Assembly: GCF_030503855.1 (NCBI RefSeq) | Contig: NZ_CP129971.1 | Location: 4,340,001 to 4,404,000, forward strand | DNA: 64,000 bases | DNA from: Marivirga salinae | GTDB taxonomy: Bacteria > Bacteroidota > Bacteroidia > Cytophagales > Cyclobacteriaceae | Reading direction: 5' to 3' | In this document: piece by piece, positions 28,694-37,554 of the stretch | Layout of the letters: every line of letters starts with the position of its first letter | Numbering within the stretch: the first letter of the stretch is position 1 | The notes under the pieces: generated by a model | What the model saw: the letters and a program-made list of their open reading frames with translations, nothing else | The model's database searches: none | Told to the model about the DNA's origin: nothing | Position numbers and translations under genes: made by a program

Positions 28694-29914
28694 TTATTTA
28701 TTTTTAAGATCTTTAATTCTTGTTTCTAAGGATTCGCTGGGTTTCAAGGCTAATTCTTTTTGGAAATACTCAATTGCTTTATCTTTCTGATCTTGAGTAA
28801 GGTAAAATTCAGCCATTGAGTTATAAACTTTAGGGCTGTTTGGATAATTTTTTATATTCATTTTAAAAAATGCATATGCCTTATCATAATTTTCAGACCA
28901 TATCATTTCATATCCATATGAATTAATCCAGTTTTCGGGAGGAGCTATTTCATATTCGAATTTTTTGGTTAAATGTTCAAAGTGAGATTCTACTACTTCT
29001 ACCAATCTTTCAGTACTGAGTGAATCCTCAAAAAACTGATAGGGATTTTCAAATCTGTACCAAGAGAAGGTCGACCGCATAGCATCATAGGTTGAAATCA
29101 ACGGTATACTGATATGATTTTCATTTTCATAAAATTTCCAATCGAATTGCAAGCCATTCTGACTATTTGATAAAGCTGTATTTGAGTAATCTATAATGGA
29201 ACGTACATGTTGAGAAATAATAGAAGTATCCTTTGCTAGGCCTTCCAAATCCAAATCTTCAATATCTGGATCAGAAGCTGCCACAAATAGGGATTTATTC
29301 ACAAATTTCTTACTCCGAAGGATTTCTTTTGAGGCTTCATTAAACTTACCATTATCCCACCAGAGACTAGGATCTAATGCAATAAAATTGTTGAAATACT
29401 CGGTGTAATTCTCCATTGCATATACCGCCATCAACCCTCCATATGAATGACCAATAAGTGTTTTGTAGGAAGTTGTTGGGTAATTATCATTAATATATGG
29501 CATAAGTTCGTCTACCATAAACTTCATGAACTGATCTCCTCCACCTGTATCTTGCAACCACCAAACACTAGCAGTAGTATCTACTGGATAGGGTGTTAAG
29601 TCTCGGGTTCTATTGGTATTTTTAATGCCAACAACCATCATTTTTGGCCAATATTGATTTCCACCATTGCTAAGGTGTTTAATGGTAGCAACTGTATGTT
29701 CAAAATTGTTACGAGCATCCAAAAGGTAGACTACAGGAAATTTTTCACTTTTGAGTTCATTCTTTGGGACATGTATTAATAACGCTCTGTTTTCACCCAA
29801 TATTTTAGAATAAAGGCTGTCTGTTTTGCCGATTACAATTTCACCATTTTGAGCCGTTGATTTGATGACAGAAAGTAAAAGCAGAAATGTTAAAAGGATT
29901 TGCTTTTTCGTCAT
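28694..29914 (-). CDS. Secreted alpha/beta-hydrolase (esterase) with TPR tail
   Basis: The 406-residue protein has a signal peptide ending in STAQN. The putative-esterase (IroE/Fes-like) domain includes FPVVYLLDARNNFEHT, the nucleophile elbow IGHSYGGLMAVYAME (Ser about residue 155), FIALDPSLWWDN and a late His in ENENHISIPL. Residues ~340-400 form a TPR pair (NSPKVYNSMAEFYLTQDQKDKAIEYFQ). It is likely periplasmic; the ester substrate is unknown. Confidence 0.87.
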   Translation of the reverse strand: MTKKQILLTFLLLLSVIKSTAQNGEIVIGKTDSLYSKILGENRALLIHVPKNELKSEKFPVVYLLDARNNFEHTVATIKHLSNGGNQYWPKMMVVGIKNTNRTRDLTPYPVDTTASVWWLQDTGGGDQFMKFMVDELMPYINDNYPTTSYKTLIGHSYGGLMAVYAMENYTEYFNNFIALDPSLWWDNGKFNEASKEILRSKKFVNKSLFVAASDPDIEDLDLEGLAKDTSIISQHVRSIIDYSNTALSNSQNGLQFDWKFYENENHISIPLISTYDAMRSTFSWYRFENPYQFFEDSLSTERLVEVVESHFEHLTKKFEYEIAPPENWINSYGYEMIWSENYDKAYAFFKMNIKNYPNSPKVYNSMAEFYLTQDQKDKAIEYFQKELALKPSESLETRIKDLKNK

Positions 29915-30084
29915 GATTAAATTCTATGTTCTATTAATTGCTGCTGATTTTTCGCGATATAAACCCCAAGTGATTTCAGAGCTACTAATTTATCAAAGTA
30001 TAACAAACTTTGATGGGGAAAGAAATCTCTTTATTAGCACTTCGACCTAGTGGTATATAACCACAGATACTAAATTAGCAATTT

Positions 30085-30747
30085 TTAGGCAGTTTCAGGA
30101 ATATATCCCCATGCAATAAGTTCCTTTTTACTTTTAATTTCTTTTGTACCACCATCATGAATTATTACAATCCGAGTTGCCATGTCAAGAATATTCCTAT
30201 AATCATGGTCAGTAATTATAAATCCTTTATCAACCGATTGTTTTTTTATCAAATCTTTTATGGCCTCCTTATAAACCGGGGCGATCCCGTTAAATGGCTC
30301 ATCAATCAGCGTATAAGCCGATTGCGAATATATAATTAAAAAGATTTCCAATAATCTTTTTTCTCCGCCAGAAAGTTGCTTACTCTTTCTATTAAGCATT
30401 GGTGCTATTAAATCATGCTTTTTAATCAATTCAGTTTCATTTTTATCGCAAAACAGCTCAATTATAGTTTTAACTTTCACATGATTTGGCAAAAAATTAT
30501 CTTGTGGTAAATATTTTATCAGTTTTCGATTATCAAAAAGACCTGAAGATATTTTTTCTCCTATTTTAACAAATCTACTATCGGCTTGTATTGAACCGAA
30601 TATTATTTTTAAAAGGGTTGATTTTCCAGTTCCATTTCGTCCAAGTAGTCCAATTATTTCTCCTTTTTGACAGGAAATAAAAACATCTGTCAATATTTGC
30701 TTGGTAGCAAAGCTCTTTATTACGCTATCAACGTGTAGTTTGCTCAT
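30085..30747 (-). CDS. ABC transporter ATP-binding protein
   Basis: The protein is 220 residues from the ATG at 30747, which overlaps the stop of the preceding membrane-protein gene (ATGA). It shows Walker A GLLGRNGTGKSTLLK, Q-loop YLPQDNFLP, signature LSGGEKRLLEI, Walker B YTLIDEPFNG and switch His IITDHDYR. It resembles the LptB/LivF-type stand-alone ATPases. With the 96-residue membrane partner it may form a small exporter. Confidence 0.87.
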   Translation of the reverse strand: MSKLHVDSVIKSFATKQILTDVFISCQKGEIIGLLGRNGTGKSTLLKIIFGSIQADSRFVKIGEKISSGLFDNRKLIKYLPQDNFLPNHVKVKTIIELFCDKNETELIKKHDLIAPMLNRKSKQLSGGEKRLLEIFLIIYSQSAYTLIDEPFNGIAPVYKEAIKDLIKKQSVDKGFIITDHDYRNILDMATRIVIIHDGGTKEIKSKKELIAWGYIPETA

Positions 30748-31034
30748 AATAAGAAAAAAAATAGTCCGATTGATAAGTTTAAAATAAATGTGATTATCCA
30801 AAGACTTAGTCGGCTTAACCACAAATTGTAATAGAAATAATATTCATTACTATTTTCTACTTCATATATAAAATAGTGGAATAAAAGTCCTAAAAAGATA
30901 TAGGAGACTCCTGTAGTTGTAAGGGAAAATTCTCCTGTGATTCCAAATCCAATTAATGCCATTAATCCTGATAAAACTAAAGTAGGAATAATCAGCTTTT
31001 GATAAAAAATCAATATGGTTTTTACTATTCGCAT
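30744..31034 (-). CDS. Small membrane protein coupled to ABC ATPase
   Basis: The 96-residue protein has three hydrophobic segments (about residues 5-31, 35-57 and 70-95) and few soluble residues. I recognise no family. Translation is coupled to the following ABC ATPase gene by a 4-bp overlap, suggesting a membrane partner. It is too short to be a conventional permease on its own. Confidence 0.65.
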   Translation of the reverse strand: MRIVKTILIFYQKLIIPTLVLSGLMALIGFGITGEFSLTTTGVSYIFLGLLFHYFIYEVENSNEYYFYYNLWLSRLSLWIITFILNLSIGLFFFLL

Positions 31035-31520
31035 GGTCTAACTTCTGCTTGCTTGCGGACTTATAAATCCCGTTGACTATAATAAGCTATAAAATACTGA
31101 AAGTGGCAATGGATGTGATTTCTACATATCTGCCAATTTTATTAATTGCAAAATATTAGAATCACATTGAGCAATAATTGAACCAGAAACTGCTTAGTTG
31201 CTAATTTTAACCCGAAAAATTGATATGAATTTTTCGTCCGAAGGACAGACAATTTGTAAAAACCCGATTATTAGATAATCACTTTATAATTCTCATATTA
31301 AAGCATAATTTTAAAAACACCCAAATTTGGGCCATAAGGTTTTTAAAATTATCGGGGTTAACCCTAGTGTAATCATTTGATAATCAGTTATTATAACTTG
31401 AAAATCGCTATTCCTCATAACCTTATCATGAATAATGTGGGTTAAAATGCAAACATAAATTTGAACTAGTTCCCTACAAATTTTCTATTGGGTGTTTTCA
31501 GATGGGCTTATAGTATTTTA
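31035..31520. repeat. Gene-free 486-bp stretch with several strong inverted repeats
   Basis: No gene is seen. Hairpins: CGAAAAATT/AATTTTTCG (31213-31236), then GTCC/GGAC. A nested palindrome spans 31261-31359, with outer AACCCGAT / ATCGGGGTT, inner AATTTTAAAAAC / GTTTTTAAAATT (31307-31318, 31339-31350) and a central perfect palindrome CCCAAATTTGGG (31320-31331). This borders the cassette-like block, but lacks the GTTRRRY-like end boxes of those sites. Confidence 0.5.
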
Positions 31521-32042
31521 TTAATCTTCACTATGCCAACGCTCAGTCTCCGAGTTAAACCAATTAGTCACTCCTAAGTAGCTATCATAGCTCAACCAAT
31601 ATCGACTAGTGGTATCTGTCCTGTATCGAAATTGACGTATTCCTATTCCTTGGCCAGTAGAAGGTATTGATTTTATTTGTTTACCTGCTAAATCATCAAG
31701 CCTTGCAGGATATTTATGGTTTGATTTATGAAACCTATTTATGGCTTCGATCAATTTATTTGCTCGATTAGTAGATAAGTTGCTCTGAATTTTACTTACT
31801 ATAAAAAATGAAAATATAGAGATTAAAATGAGGAGCGGAAATACCAAAAAAGGTATGTAAAATCTAGATTTTGTCCTCAATGCTACTAATAAAATAATAA
31901 GACCTAAGATCAATGATTGAATAAGTACTATAACAGATCCAATAAGACCAATAGGAATCAGTCCAAAAGATAGTTCCATTATTGCCAAAGTCATAAATAC
32001 TACTGCTAGCAAACAGAGAAAGATTTTAGTTTTTGAATTCAA
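31521..32042 (-). CDS. Hypothetical membrane protein
   Basis: The 173-residue protein has three to four helices in the first ~90 residues, then a soluble domain with a pilin-like/type II-secretion flavour (NRANKLIEAINRFHKSNHKYPARLDDL). That last motif resembles the pattern in G-type pseudopilins and DUF-type periplasmic proteins (helix then YP..L..L), ending in SETERWHSED. Function unknown. Confidence 0.6.
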   Translation of the reverse strand: MNSKTKIFLCLLAVVFMTLAIMELSFGLIPIGLIGSVIVLIQSLILGLIILLVALRTKSRFYIPFLVFPLLILISIFSFFIVSKIQSNLSTNRANKLIEAINRFHKSNHKYPARLDDLAGKQIKSIPSTGQGIGIRQFRYRTDTTSRYWLSYDSYLGVTNWFNSETERWHSED

Positions 32043-32202
32043 GATTGTTTGTTTAATAAAAAGAGCACACTAAATACAATTAGCAATCCTTCCCAAAATA
32101 CTTTTTAAAATTGACCTTAATTTTTGATTTTTTCATTCAATCTTTGATTTCTTGTAAAATGATGAGTGTGACATAGAAAATACCAAGCTTGACATCTGCA
32201 CA

Positions 32203-32239
32203 CAGCCACAGCAATTAATAAATTTACAAATTGTGGCTG
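32203..32239. repeat. Hairpin between hypothetical genes
   Basis: CAGCCACA pairs with TGTGGCTG, extended by AATT/AATT further in. It lies in a 241-bp gap between two minus-strand genes. It may be a remnant of a cassette-boundary palindrome, but lacks the end boxes. Confidence 0.4.
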
Positions 32240-32283
32240 ACTTTCCAAGTACCGCCAAACTTTCCTGACTGATGAAACCCCAT

Positions 32284-33153
32284 TCATTCATAGGTGATGT
32301 TGCCAATCGTTTTTGGTCGAAAAGTTTTTCGGATAACAGGCTGGTTCTGATCGTCAAATTCAGTTAAAATAAGGGTGGTATACTTACCTACTTCTATGAG
32401 CTCAGAAATTACATTTCCTTGTTTATCATATTCGTATTCAAATGAGTTTGATCCATGTAGGGAAGAATGTGTTTGTTTGATCTCTCGCCCAAGTTCATCG
32501 TATTGAAATTTGGTTGTTGATATTGTATCATTCTCCTGTATATTTATGGCTCCTATAAGTCTATTTTTTAAATCAAATTTATTATATGTTACTGTAGTGT
32601 CGATTTTATTTCTTCCCTTCAGTTTAGATTTATTTAACGTGACTATTCTGTTACATTTACCTTTTTCATCATAGTACTTAAGTATCTCAAGTTGCACCGT
32701 ATCTACATCCACTATTTCCATCTGATCATTGTAGTCAGGTCTGATAGATAAATATTCTGTACGTCTTAATTCAGTATTTTTATAAAAATTTATTTTGTGT
32801 TCCTGAATTAACCCATCGACAGAATCAATTTCTTCAACTAATTGTGAAGTTTTATTGTATCGATTGATTTGATGTTGCCATTTAATTGAATCACCATTTT
32901 CTAGCTTATAGTGAATCTTTTCAAGAAAGAGTGCGTCTTGATATTTTCTTACTATAACTGACGTGTCAATTAACTTTATAAGTTCAGTATTGGTATTAAA
33001 TGAAGAGTAGATAATCTTAATTCTTTCATTTCCATTTTTAATATGGTCGAAAGTCTCCGTCCACTTCAAATCCCAATTATCAAGTATACTCTGACCTTTT
33101 GAGGTATAAGACATGAGAAAAGTAAATAACACTAGTATAATATATCTAATCAT
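32284..33153 (-). CDS. Secreted hypothetical protein with YD/RHS-like strands
   Basis: The 289-residue protein has a signal peptide (cleavage near TSKGQ). The mature part consists of repeating beta-strand units such as LKYYDEKGKCNRIVTLN, VTYNKFDLKNRLIGAIN, FQYDELGREIKQTHS and YEYDKQGNVISELIE. These resemble YD/RHS strands, as in short antisense-type toxin-associated or surface proteins. It follows the class A palindrome and is the last gene of the cassette-like run on minus. Specific function unknown. Confidence 0.6.
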   Translation of the reverse strand: MIRYIILVLFTFLMSYTSKGQSILDNWDLKWTETFDHIKNGNERIKIIYSSFNTNTELIKLIDTSVIVRKYQDALFLEKIHYKLENGDSIKWQHQINRYNKTSQLVEEIDSVDGLIQEHKINFYKNTELRRTEYLSIRPDYNDQMEIVDVDTVQLEILKYYDEKGKCNRIVTLNKSKLKGRNKIDTTVTYNKFDLKNRLIGAINIQENDTISTTKFQYDELGREIKQTHSSLHGSNSFEYEYDKQGNVISELIEVGKYTTLILTEFDDQNQPVIRKTFRPKTIGNITYE

Positions 33154-33175
33154 GCTTTTCTTAGGGAATATGTTT

Positions 33176-33305
33176 GCTAAATGTTAAGAATATGAGGCAT
33201 TGGGCATTTCAAGGCTCTAATCTACCAATCCAATGCATATTTTCTTAAATGTAATCATTTTCAACTTTAGCACTATCTGCCCCATGACCTATATTTAGTG
33301 TTAGC
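33176..33305 (-). repeat. attC-like palindrome, class A (copy 1)
   Basis: About 130 bp sit between the hydrolase stop and the next gene start. On the gene strand it opens with GCTAACACTAAATATAG and closes with ATATTCTTAACATTTAGC. The two ends pair imperfectly (GCTAA, TAA.ATATAG, GGGCA). An inner arm pair also exists. It is homologous to 39813-39943. The closing box is degenerate (no clean GTT). Confidence 0.65.
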
Positions 33306-33314
33306 AAAAGTTCT

Positions 33315-34409
33315 TTACTCTTCAGTTTGTAGTTTTATCCAAGCTTCAATTTCCTCTAATGCAAGCGGTGAGAAAGTCTGTTCGATGGTTGAGTACTCAT
33401 CTGGCAAACCAGTGTCAGCTTCTTGAAATAAATGGTTCAGTTTCGGCATTTTTTTGATCGTCACCATATCGTTTCCCCCTTTATCTAAGGCCGATTTTAT
33501 TGCACCTAAGTTTTCTTCTCCTGGAATTTGCAGATCTTTTGCTCCATTTATTGCCAAAACCGGACAGTCCACTTGTTCCAGAGCGACACTTGGATCATAC
33601 TGAAGAAAATTTTGAAACCATGCAGCCGTAAAAATCTCAAGAATTTTATCTACGTCCTCAGCTTTCACTTCATCAGGTAAACTCTCTGGTTGAGCTTTTA
33701 AGGATGCTGATAGGTCAGATCTGGTCTCCTCTAAATCGCTGGATTCAATAACAGCACTAAAGATGCTTTCATAAAAGACTAATTCGGCTTCTGTTATATC
33801 AGCGCTAATTCCTTTGGCTTTATTAAGGGTTTCTGTCTGTAGTAAAATCAACTCATATCCAGAGATGGCTGGGGCAGCCATCATCACGATAAAACTTATA
33901 TCCTTTCTTCGGGAAGCAACTAATGGAGCTATCAATCCACCTCCACTATGACCAATCAGACCAATTTTATTTGAATTGACGTCTTTTCTAGACTTCAAAT
34001 AGGCAACTGCGCTCTCTACATCACTTGCTATTTCAGCGTAAGCAGCGACTTCATATTCTCCTTCTGACTGCCCTACACCTCTGTCATCATACCTCAAAAC
34101 ACCAATTCCGTTTGAGGTTAGGTAGTCAGCGATTACTAAAAATGGTTTATGTCCTGCTACTTCTTGATTTCTATTATGCGCGCTGCTCCCGGATATTAAA
34201 ACCACTATTGGAAAATCAGTTTGGCCATTAGGTAAAGTTAATGTACCAGATAATGTAATCTTTGCTTCTTTATTTTGAAACTTTACATCCTCTGAAAAAT
34301 AAGGGTATGGCTCTGTTGGTTCTTGAGGCCTTGGTCCAATTTCAACATCCTGAGCCGTTAATGGATAAAGCGTAATCACTAGGAATAATAAGATTATAAG
34401 ATGCTTCAT
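33315..34409 (-). CDS. Secreted alpha/beta hydrolase (S9/serine-aminopeptidase-like), cassette cargo
   Basis: The 364-residue protein has a signal peptide ending in PLTAQ. The hydrolase domain has VVLISGSSAHNRNQE (oxyanion region), GVLRYDDRGVGQSEG, the nucleophile elbow IGLIGHSGGGLIAPLVAS (Ser ~ residue 155) and CPVLAINGAKDLQIP (Asp), with a final His in KLNHLFQ. This is the common Bacteroidota periplasmic peptidase/esterase form. It lies between attC-like sites at 33176 and 34455. Confidence 0.83.
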   Translation of the reverse strand: MKHLIILLFLVITLYPLTAQDVEIGPRPQEPTEPYPYFSEDVKFQNKEAKITLSGTLTLPNGQTDFPIVVLISGSSAHNRNQEVAGHKPFLVIADYLTSNGIGVLRYDDRGVGQSEGEYEVAAYAEIASDVESAVAYLKSRKDVNSNKIGLIGHSGGGLIAPLVASRRKDISFIVMMAAPAISGYELILLQTETLNKAKGISADITEAELVFYESIFSAVIESSDLEETRSDLSASLKAQPESLPDEVKAEDVDKILEIFTAAWFQNFLQYDPSVALEQVDCPVLAINGAKDLQIPGEENLGAIKSALDKGGNDMVTIKKMPKLNHLFQEADTGLPDEYSTIEQTFSPLALEEIEAWIKLQTEE

Positions 34410-34454
34410 ATAATTTTTGGTAATGTTACATTGGTTAAGGTGGATTCAATTTTC

Positions 34455-34500
34455 GCCAACGGGCTAGTATAAAAATAGTAGCGCATTTATATTCACTAAC
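34455..34500 (-). repeat. Truncated attC-like element (right arm only)
   Basis: GCTACTATTTTTATACTAGCCCGTTGGCG on the gene strand resembles the closing arm of the 35315-35443 site (GGCTACTATTCTTATACTAAACGTTGGCA), but the opening GCTAACA arm is missing. A short stem of ~11 bp remains. The CPBP gene ends just before it and the hydrolase gene starts just after. Confidence 0.5.
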
Positions 34501-35296
34501 CCTTTTTATATTTACTTTCTTCCCTGTAATCGCTTTTATTTTTAAAGTTGTTGGCAAAAGTATTTTCTTTTTCCCATTTCTTGATTATCACAAACCAAAT
34601 TACGATTGAAACACCTAAAATCACGATTTTTTCAGTTCCGTCAATTCCGTTTTTTATTAACGCATTAAACATCATAATTTGGATAATCATATGAAAACAA
34701 GCACTCGCTACAATCGACTTTGTCGATTCAGCTACTTGTCCAATTCCCCAACTTCCAAGAATCATCATTCCTAAAAAGAATAGGTTATCTCCAACAGTTG
34801 CCTTTGTTAAAAATGTCAAATGCCATAAATACCATATAAATCCGATTATTAGATATTTTTTCCAAGGCTTCAATGTTTTTAATTCTTCTTGCAAGTATCC
34901 TCTCCACCCATATTCTTCCATTATACAATATAGAAAAGTCCCAATGGCAGCTATAAGTCCGTACAGGTGATATTCCATTTCAAAGTCATTTGTTACTCCA
35001 ATTATTGTCAAAATTATAATTGGAATAATAACCATTACAAGGCTTTTAGACTTTGAAGTTCCAAATAATGATATTTCCGTCTTTCGCTCTTTCTTCAAAA
35101 AAGGAATAATAATTAATGCGCCTATTATCACTCCGCTACCTTCTAGAAGAACAGTAGTAAATATAAAAACCCAAGTTGGTAGTTTTTCTAATACAGATTT
35201 AAGTTCAAAAATGTCAAATCGGAAAATATTCGACATTAAAGTGGCGATAATAAAAAATATCACTACTCTTTTCCAACTTATATTATTCTTCTCCAT
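34496..35296 (-). CDS. CPBP-family intramembrane protease, cassette cargo
   Basis: The 266-residue protein has about seven hydrophobic segments. The CPBP/Abi motif 1 is EEYGWRGYLQEEL (catalytic Glu pair and Arg, about residue 128) and motif 2 is the His in WHLTF; a later ACFHMIIQIMMFN supplies the third conserved His/Asn. Such glutamic proteases are often self-immunity or prenyl-processing proteins. It is bounded by attC-like sites. Confidence 0.85.
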   Translation of the reverse strand: MEKNNISWKRVVIFFIIATLMSNIFRFDIFELKSVLEKLPTWVFIFTTVLLEGSGVIIGALIIIPFLKKERKTEISLFGTSKSKSLVMVIIPIIILTIIGVTNDFEMEYHLYGLIAAIGTFLYCIMEEYGWRGYLQEELKTLKPWKKYLIIGFIWYLWHLTFLTKATVGDNLFFLGMMILGSWGIGQVAESTKSIVASACFHMIIQIMMFNALIKNGIDGTEKIVILGVSIVIWFVIIKKWEKENTFANNFKNKSDYREESKYKKG

Positions 35297-35314
35297 TTCG
35301 TCTTTTATATTATT

Positions 35315-35443
35315 GCCAACGTTTAGTATAAGAATAGTAGCCGATTGCGTGGCACTTTCCTGTCAAGTTACAAGAAAGTTGAAGCGGGTTACAACCCGTG
35401 AATTTACTACTACTTCGGCTATTATTTTTATACATTGTTAGCC
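35315..35443 (-). repeat. attC-like palindrome, class B
   Basis: The 129-bp element opens on the gene strand with GGCTAACAATGTATAAAAAT and closes with TACTAAACGTTGGCA. The R-like boxes (GCTAAC / GCCAAC) pair with one mismatch, then a spacer, then TATAAAAATAATAGCC against TATAAGAATAGTAGCC, as in attC. Two internal hairpins (CTTTC/GAAAG, CGGGTT/AACCCG) sit in the middle. Confidence 0.72.
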
Positions 35444-35451
35444 ACTGGCAT

Positions 35452-35952
35452 TTATCCAACTGTTAATATTATCACCTTTGAATTATCAGTCAATTTCTCC
35501 AAATTCTCGGAGATAGCTTTTATTCCTTCCAATTCGGCTTTTGCAAATTCAGGGTCAGAATCCTCAGAAAAATCTTTATTAAATTCAATTAGTTCTTCAG
35601 TTGTGATATTAACCGAATTAAGCTTTTCTAAATATAACTCCTTAAGTTTATATGTAAAAATTATCGTTGATATTCCACGTTTCTCAGAAATCCAATTGGC
35701 AATAGAGTCATGTTCGCTGTCAAGTATATTAATCTCCTTTTTCTCTTGTAAGAAAATCAATAGATTGCCAAATACATAGCCTGACCAATCAAAGTCCTTT
35801 AGTTTTTCTGAGTTGGAATCAAGAAATGTCCAAAATTCGTCAATCTTTTCTTTTTTAAACAATCCTTTTTTTACTGTCTTGACCTCTGATTTCTCTTTTA
35901 ATTCGTCAAGTTTATTTGTTTCTATAATCCTAAATTCTGCTATTGCTGACAT
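35452..35952 (-). CDS. Hypothetical cytosolic protein (cassette cargo)
   Basis: The 166-residue acidic protein lacks a signal peptide or membrane segment. It begins SAIAEFRIIETNKLDELKEK and has a helical middle with EFWTFLDSNSEKLKDFDWSGYVFGNLLIFLQEKKEIN. I recognise no family. It starts 6 bp after the preceding gene's stop and ends 9 bp before the class B site, so the two genes travel as one unit. Confidence 0.6.
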   Translation of the reverse strand: MSAIAEFRIIETNKLDELKEKSEVKTVKKGLFKKEKIDEFWTFLDSNSEKLKDFDWSGYVFGNLLIFLQEKKEINILDSEHDSIANWISEKRGISTIIFTYKLKELYLEKLNSVNITTEELIEFNKDFSEDSDPEFAKAELEGIKAISENLEKLTDNSKVIILTVG

Positions 35953-35958
35953 AATTAA

Positions 35959-36369
35959 TTATTTTATTTCACTATCAAGTAATTCTTTATAGCTATTTGC
36001 TTTTTTAACCGAATCAATCCATTTAGGAACAAAGTCATTAGTATTTATTTCGTCTAATCGTTCTAACATGAAAGTCCTTAAATCGTCAAGTGTTACTTTC
36101 TTATTTTCTTGAATGAAACTAAGTTCTACTTTGAATACATTTGGCAGAAATCGAAAAAAGTTCCGCCAAAAAGAAACAGGTGGTCTTCTATCAACTACCT
36201 TAAATACATTTCCCTGACAATCACAAAATTCTTTATCCTTGTAATACTGTATAAATAAATCCTCTTGGTTGGTATAAATAAATTCGTCAAAGAGCATGTA
36301 AACTGTTAAATCATCCTCTTTGTCCCAGTTTTTATCGGATATGTTTATCATCGGATATTTAATGCTCAT
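35959..36369 (-). CDS. Hypothetical cytosolic protein (cassette cargo)
   Basis: The protein is 136 residues from the ATG at 36369 (MSIKYPMINISDKNWDKEDD). An upstream in-frame ATG at 36408 lies inside the palindrome and is unlikely. The sequence is soluble and mixed alpha/beta: LTVYMLFDEFIYTNQEDLFIQYYKDKEFCDCQGNVFKVVD, then helical tail. No family is recognised. It is the first gene of a two-gene unit with 35452-35952. Confidence 0.6.
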   Translation of the reverse strand: MSIKYPMINISDKNWDKEDDLTVYMLFDEFIYTNQEDLFIQYYKDKEFCDCQGNVFKVVDRRPPVSFWRNFFRFLPNVFKVELSFIQENKKVTLDDLRTFMLERLDEINTNDFVPKWIDSVKKANSYKELLDSEIK

Positions 36370-36397
36370 TTTTTGCAGTATGTTCTTTTTGCTTGTG

Positions 36398-36511
36398 GCT
36401 AACGCCACTGTATAAATTCGTGGCTGATTAAAAGTATAAAAATTTGCGTTAACTAACGAGGCAATCCGCAGGATTGCTTACTAGATTAAATTCTTATAGG
36501 TAAGTCAATCC
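36398..36511 (-). repeat. attC-like palindrome, class C copy 1, part 1 of 3 (split by two IS)
   Basis: This part matches the intact copy at 40632-40826 from GGCTAACGCCACTGTATAA to the inner arm CAATCCGCAGGATTG and beyond to TCAATCC. It is then cut by the first IS. The gene-strand end box is GTTAGCC, just upstream of a start codon at 36369. Confidence 0.75.
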
Positions 36512-37528
36512 TTATCTTATGGATAAAGCAAGAGAGTTCAGGTAGTTTTTGTCATATTTTTTATTGTTACGAATAACCGCAAATAATCGATGAATGAGTT
36601 TAGACCGAACCGCATTTAAAACTAGCATTTTATTTTTTCCCTCTTCCACTTTTCTAGTGTAGTAATCTCTTAATTCCCCATCAACCTGGATGGCTGAAAG
36701 GGCTGCCATATGAAAGACTTGCTTTAATTTTTTATTAGCACGTTTAGAAACTCTTGCTTTGGTTTTTAAACTGCTACCAGACATAAATTGAAAAGGAGCT
36801 ACACCAGCGTGACAAGCGAACTTTCTTGGGTCTGAAAAGTCTTTAAATCCTCTGGTAGCCACAATAGTTTGTATTGCTGCTTGTGTTCCTATTCCAGTTA
36901 TTGAGGTAGATAGATTAAACTGATGCTTTAGATTATCATCGTCAGTTATGAGGTGATCAATCTGATCCTGTATGGATTTAAGCTGCAAGACCAGCGTTTT
37001 AATAATAGCCTTATATCGTTTGACTTTGTTTTTGTAGAAAGAGTCAGGGACATGTCCTTTTTGATCTTTGATTTGAGCAGTGTATTTAGTTTTGTCTGTT
37101 AAGATTAAATCTCTTTCATTTAATAAAAATTTGAGTTCTTCAATAACTTCATCATCTCTATTATATAATTTCACTAAGTCTTTAAATCGGAAAGCATAAA
37201 TGGCTATTTTTTCAGAATCAATTTTATCATTTTTAGATCTAGAGATACCCGAACGGTGTTTGATCTGAGCAGCATTTTCAATCCACAGATCAATAGCCAT
37301 AGCTTTACAAGCTTCAACTAAGGAGAAAATATAAAGTCCGGTAAACTCTGCACAAACCAAGCTGTTTTCAATATCAAAGCCATTTCTTTTAAGTGACTTT
37401 AAATGTACAATAATACTTTTAGAGTTGTTTTTACAAACTGAGTGATTGAGTTCACCATCTGTGTTTAAAGTAGTAATGTCAATTTTAGCTTTGCTAATAT
37501 CAATACCAATAAAATTAGAATAATTCAT
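36512..37528 (-). CDS. IS110-family transposase
   Basis: The protein is 338 residues from the ATG at 37528 (MNYSNFIGIDISKAKIDITTL). The DEDD/RuvC-like part has the first Asp in GIDIS, Glu in CAEFTGLY and KNDKIDSEKIAIYAF. The C-terminal Tnp_20 domain has ITGIGTQAAIQTIVAT, FACHAGVAPFQFMSGSS (the active Ser region) and RANKKLKQVFHMAALSAI. It recombines DNA guided by a bridge RNA in its element's noncoding end. The stop codon is formed at the IS end. Confidence 0.92.
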   Translation of the reverse strand: MNYSNFIGIDISKAKIDITTLNTDGELNHSVCKNNSKSIIVHLKSLKRNGFDIENSLVCAEFTGLYIFSLVEACKAMAIDLWIENAAQIKHRSGISRSKNDKIDSEKIAIYAFRFKDLVKLYNRDDEVIEELKFLLNERDLILTDKTKYTAQIKDQKGHVPDSFYKNKVKRYKAIIKTLVLQLKSIQDQIDHLITDDDNLKHQFNLSTSITGIGTQAAIQTIVATRGFKDFSDPRKFACHAGVAPFQFMSGSSLKTKARVSKRANKKLKQVFHMAALSAIQVDGELRDYYTRKVEEGKNKMLVLNAVRSKLIHRLFAVIRNNKKYDKNYLNSLALSIR

Positions 37529-37554
37529 AGATTTACTTTTAAGGATGAAACATA

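Noticed and set aside
29915..30084. Possible palindrome between the esterase and ABC genes
   Set aside because: Pairing between ATTGCTGCTGATTT and AAATTAGCAAT is weak and has no end boxes.
32203..32239. Additional attC-like site
   Set aside because: The hairpin is clear but neither end has a GTT/AAC box, so it was listed only as a hairpin.
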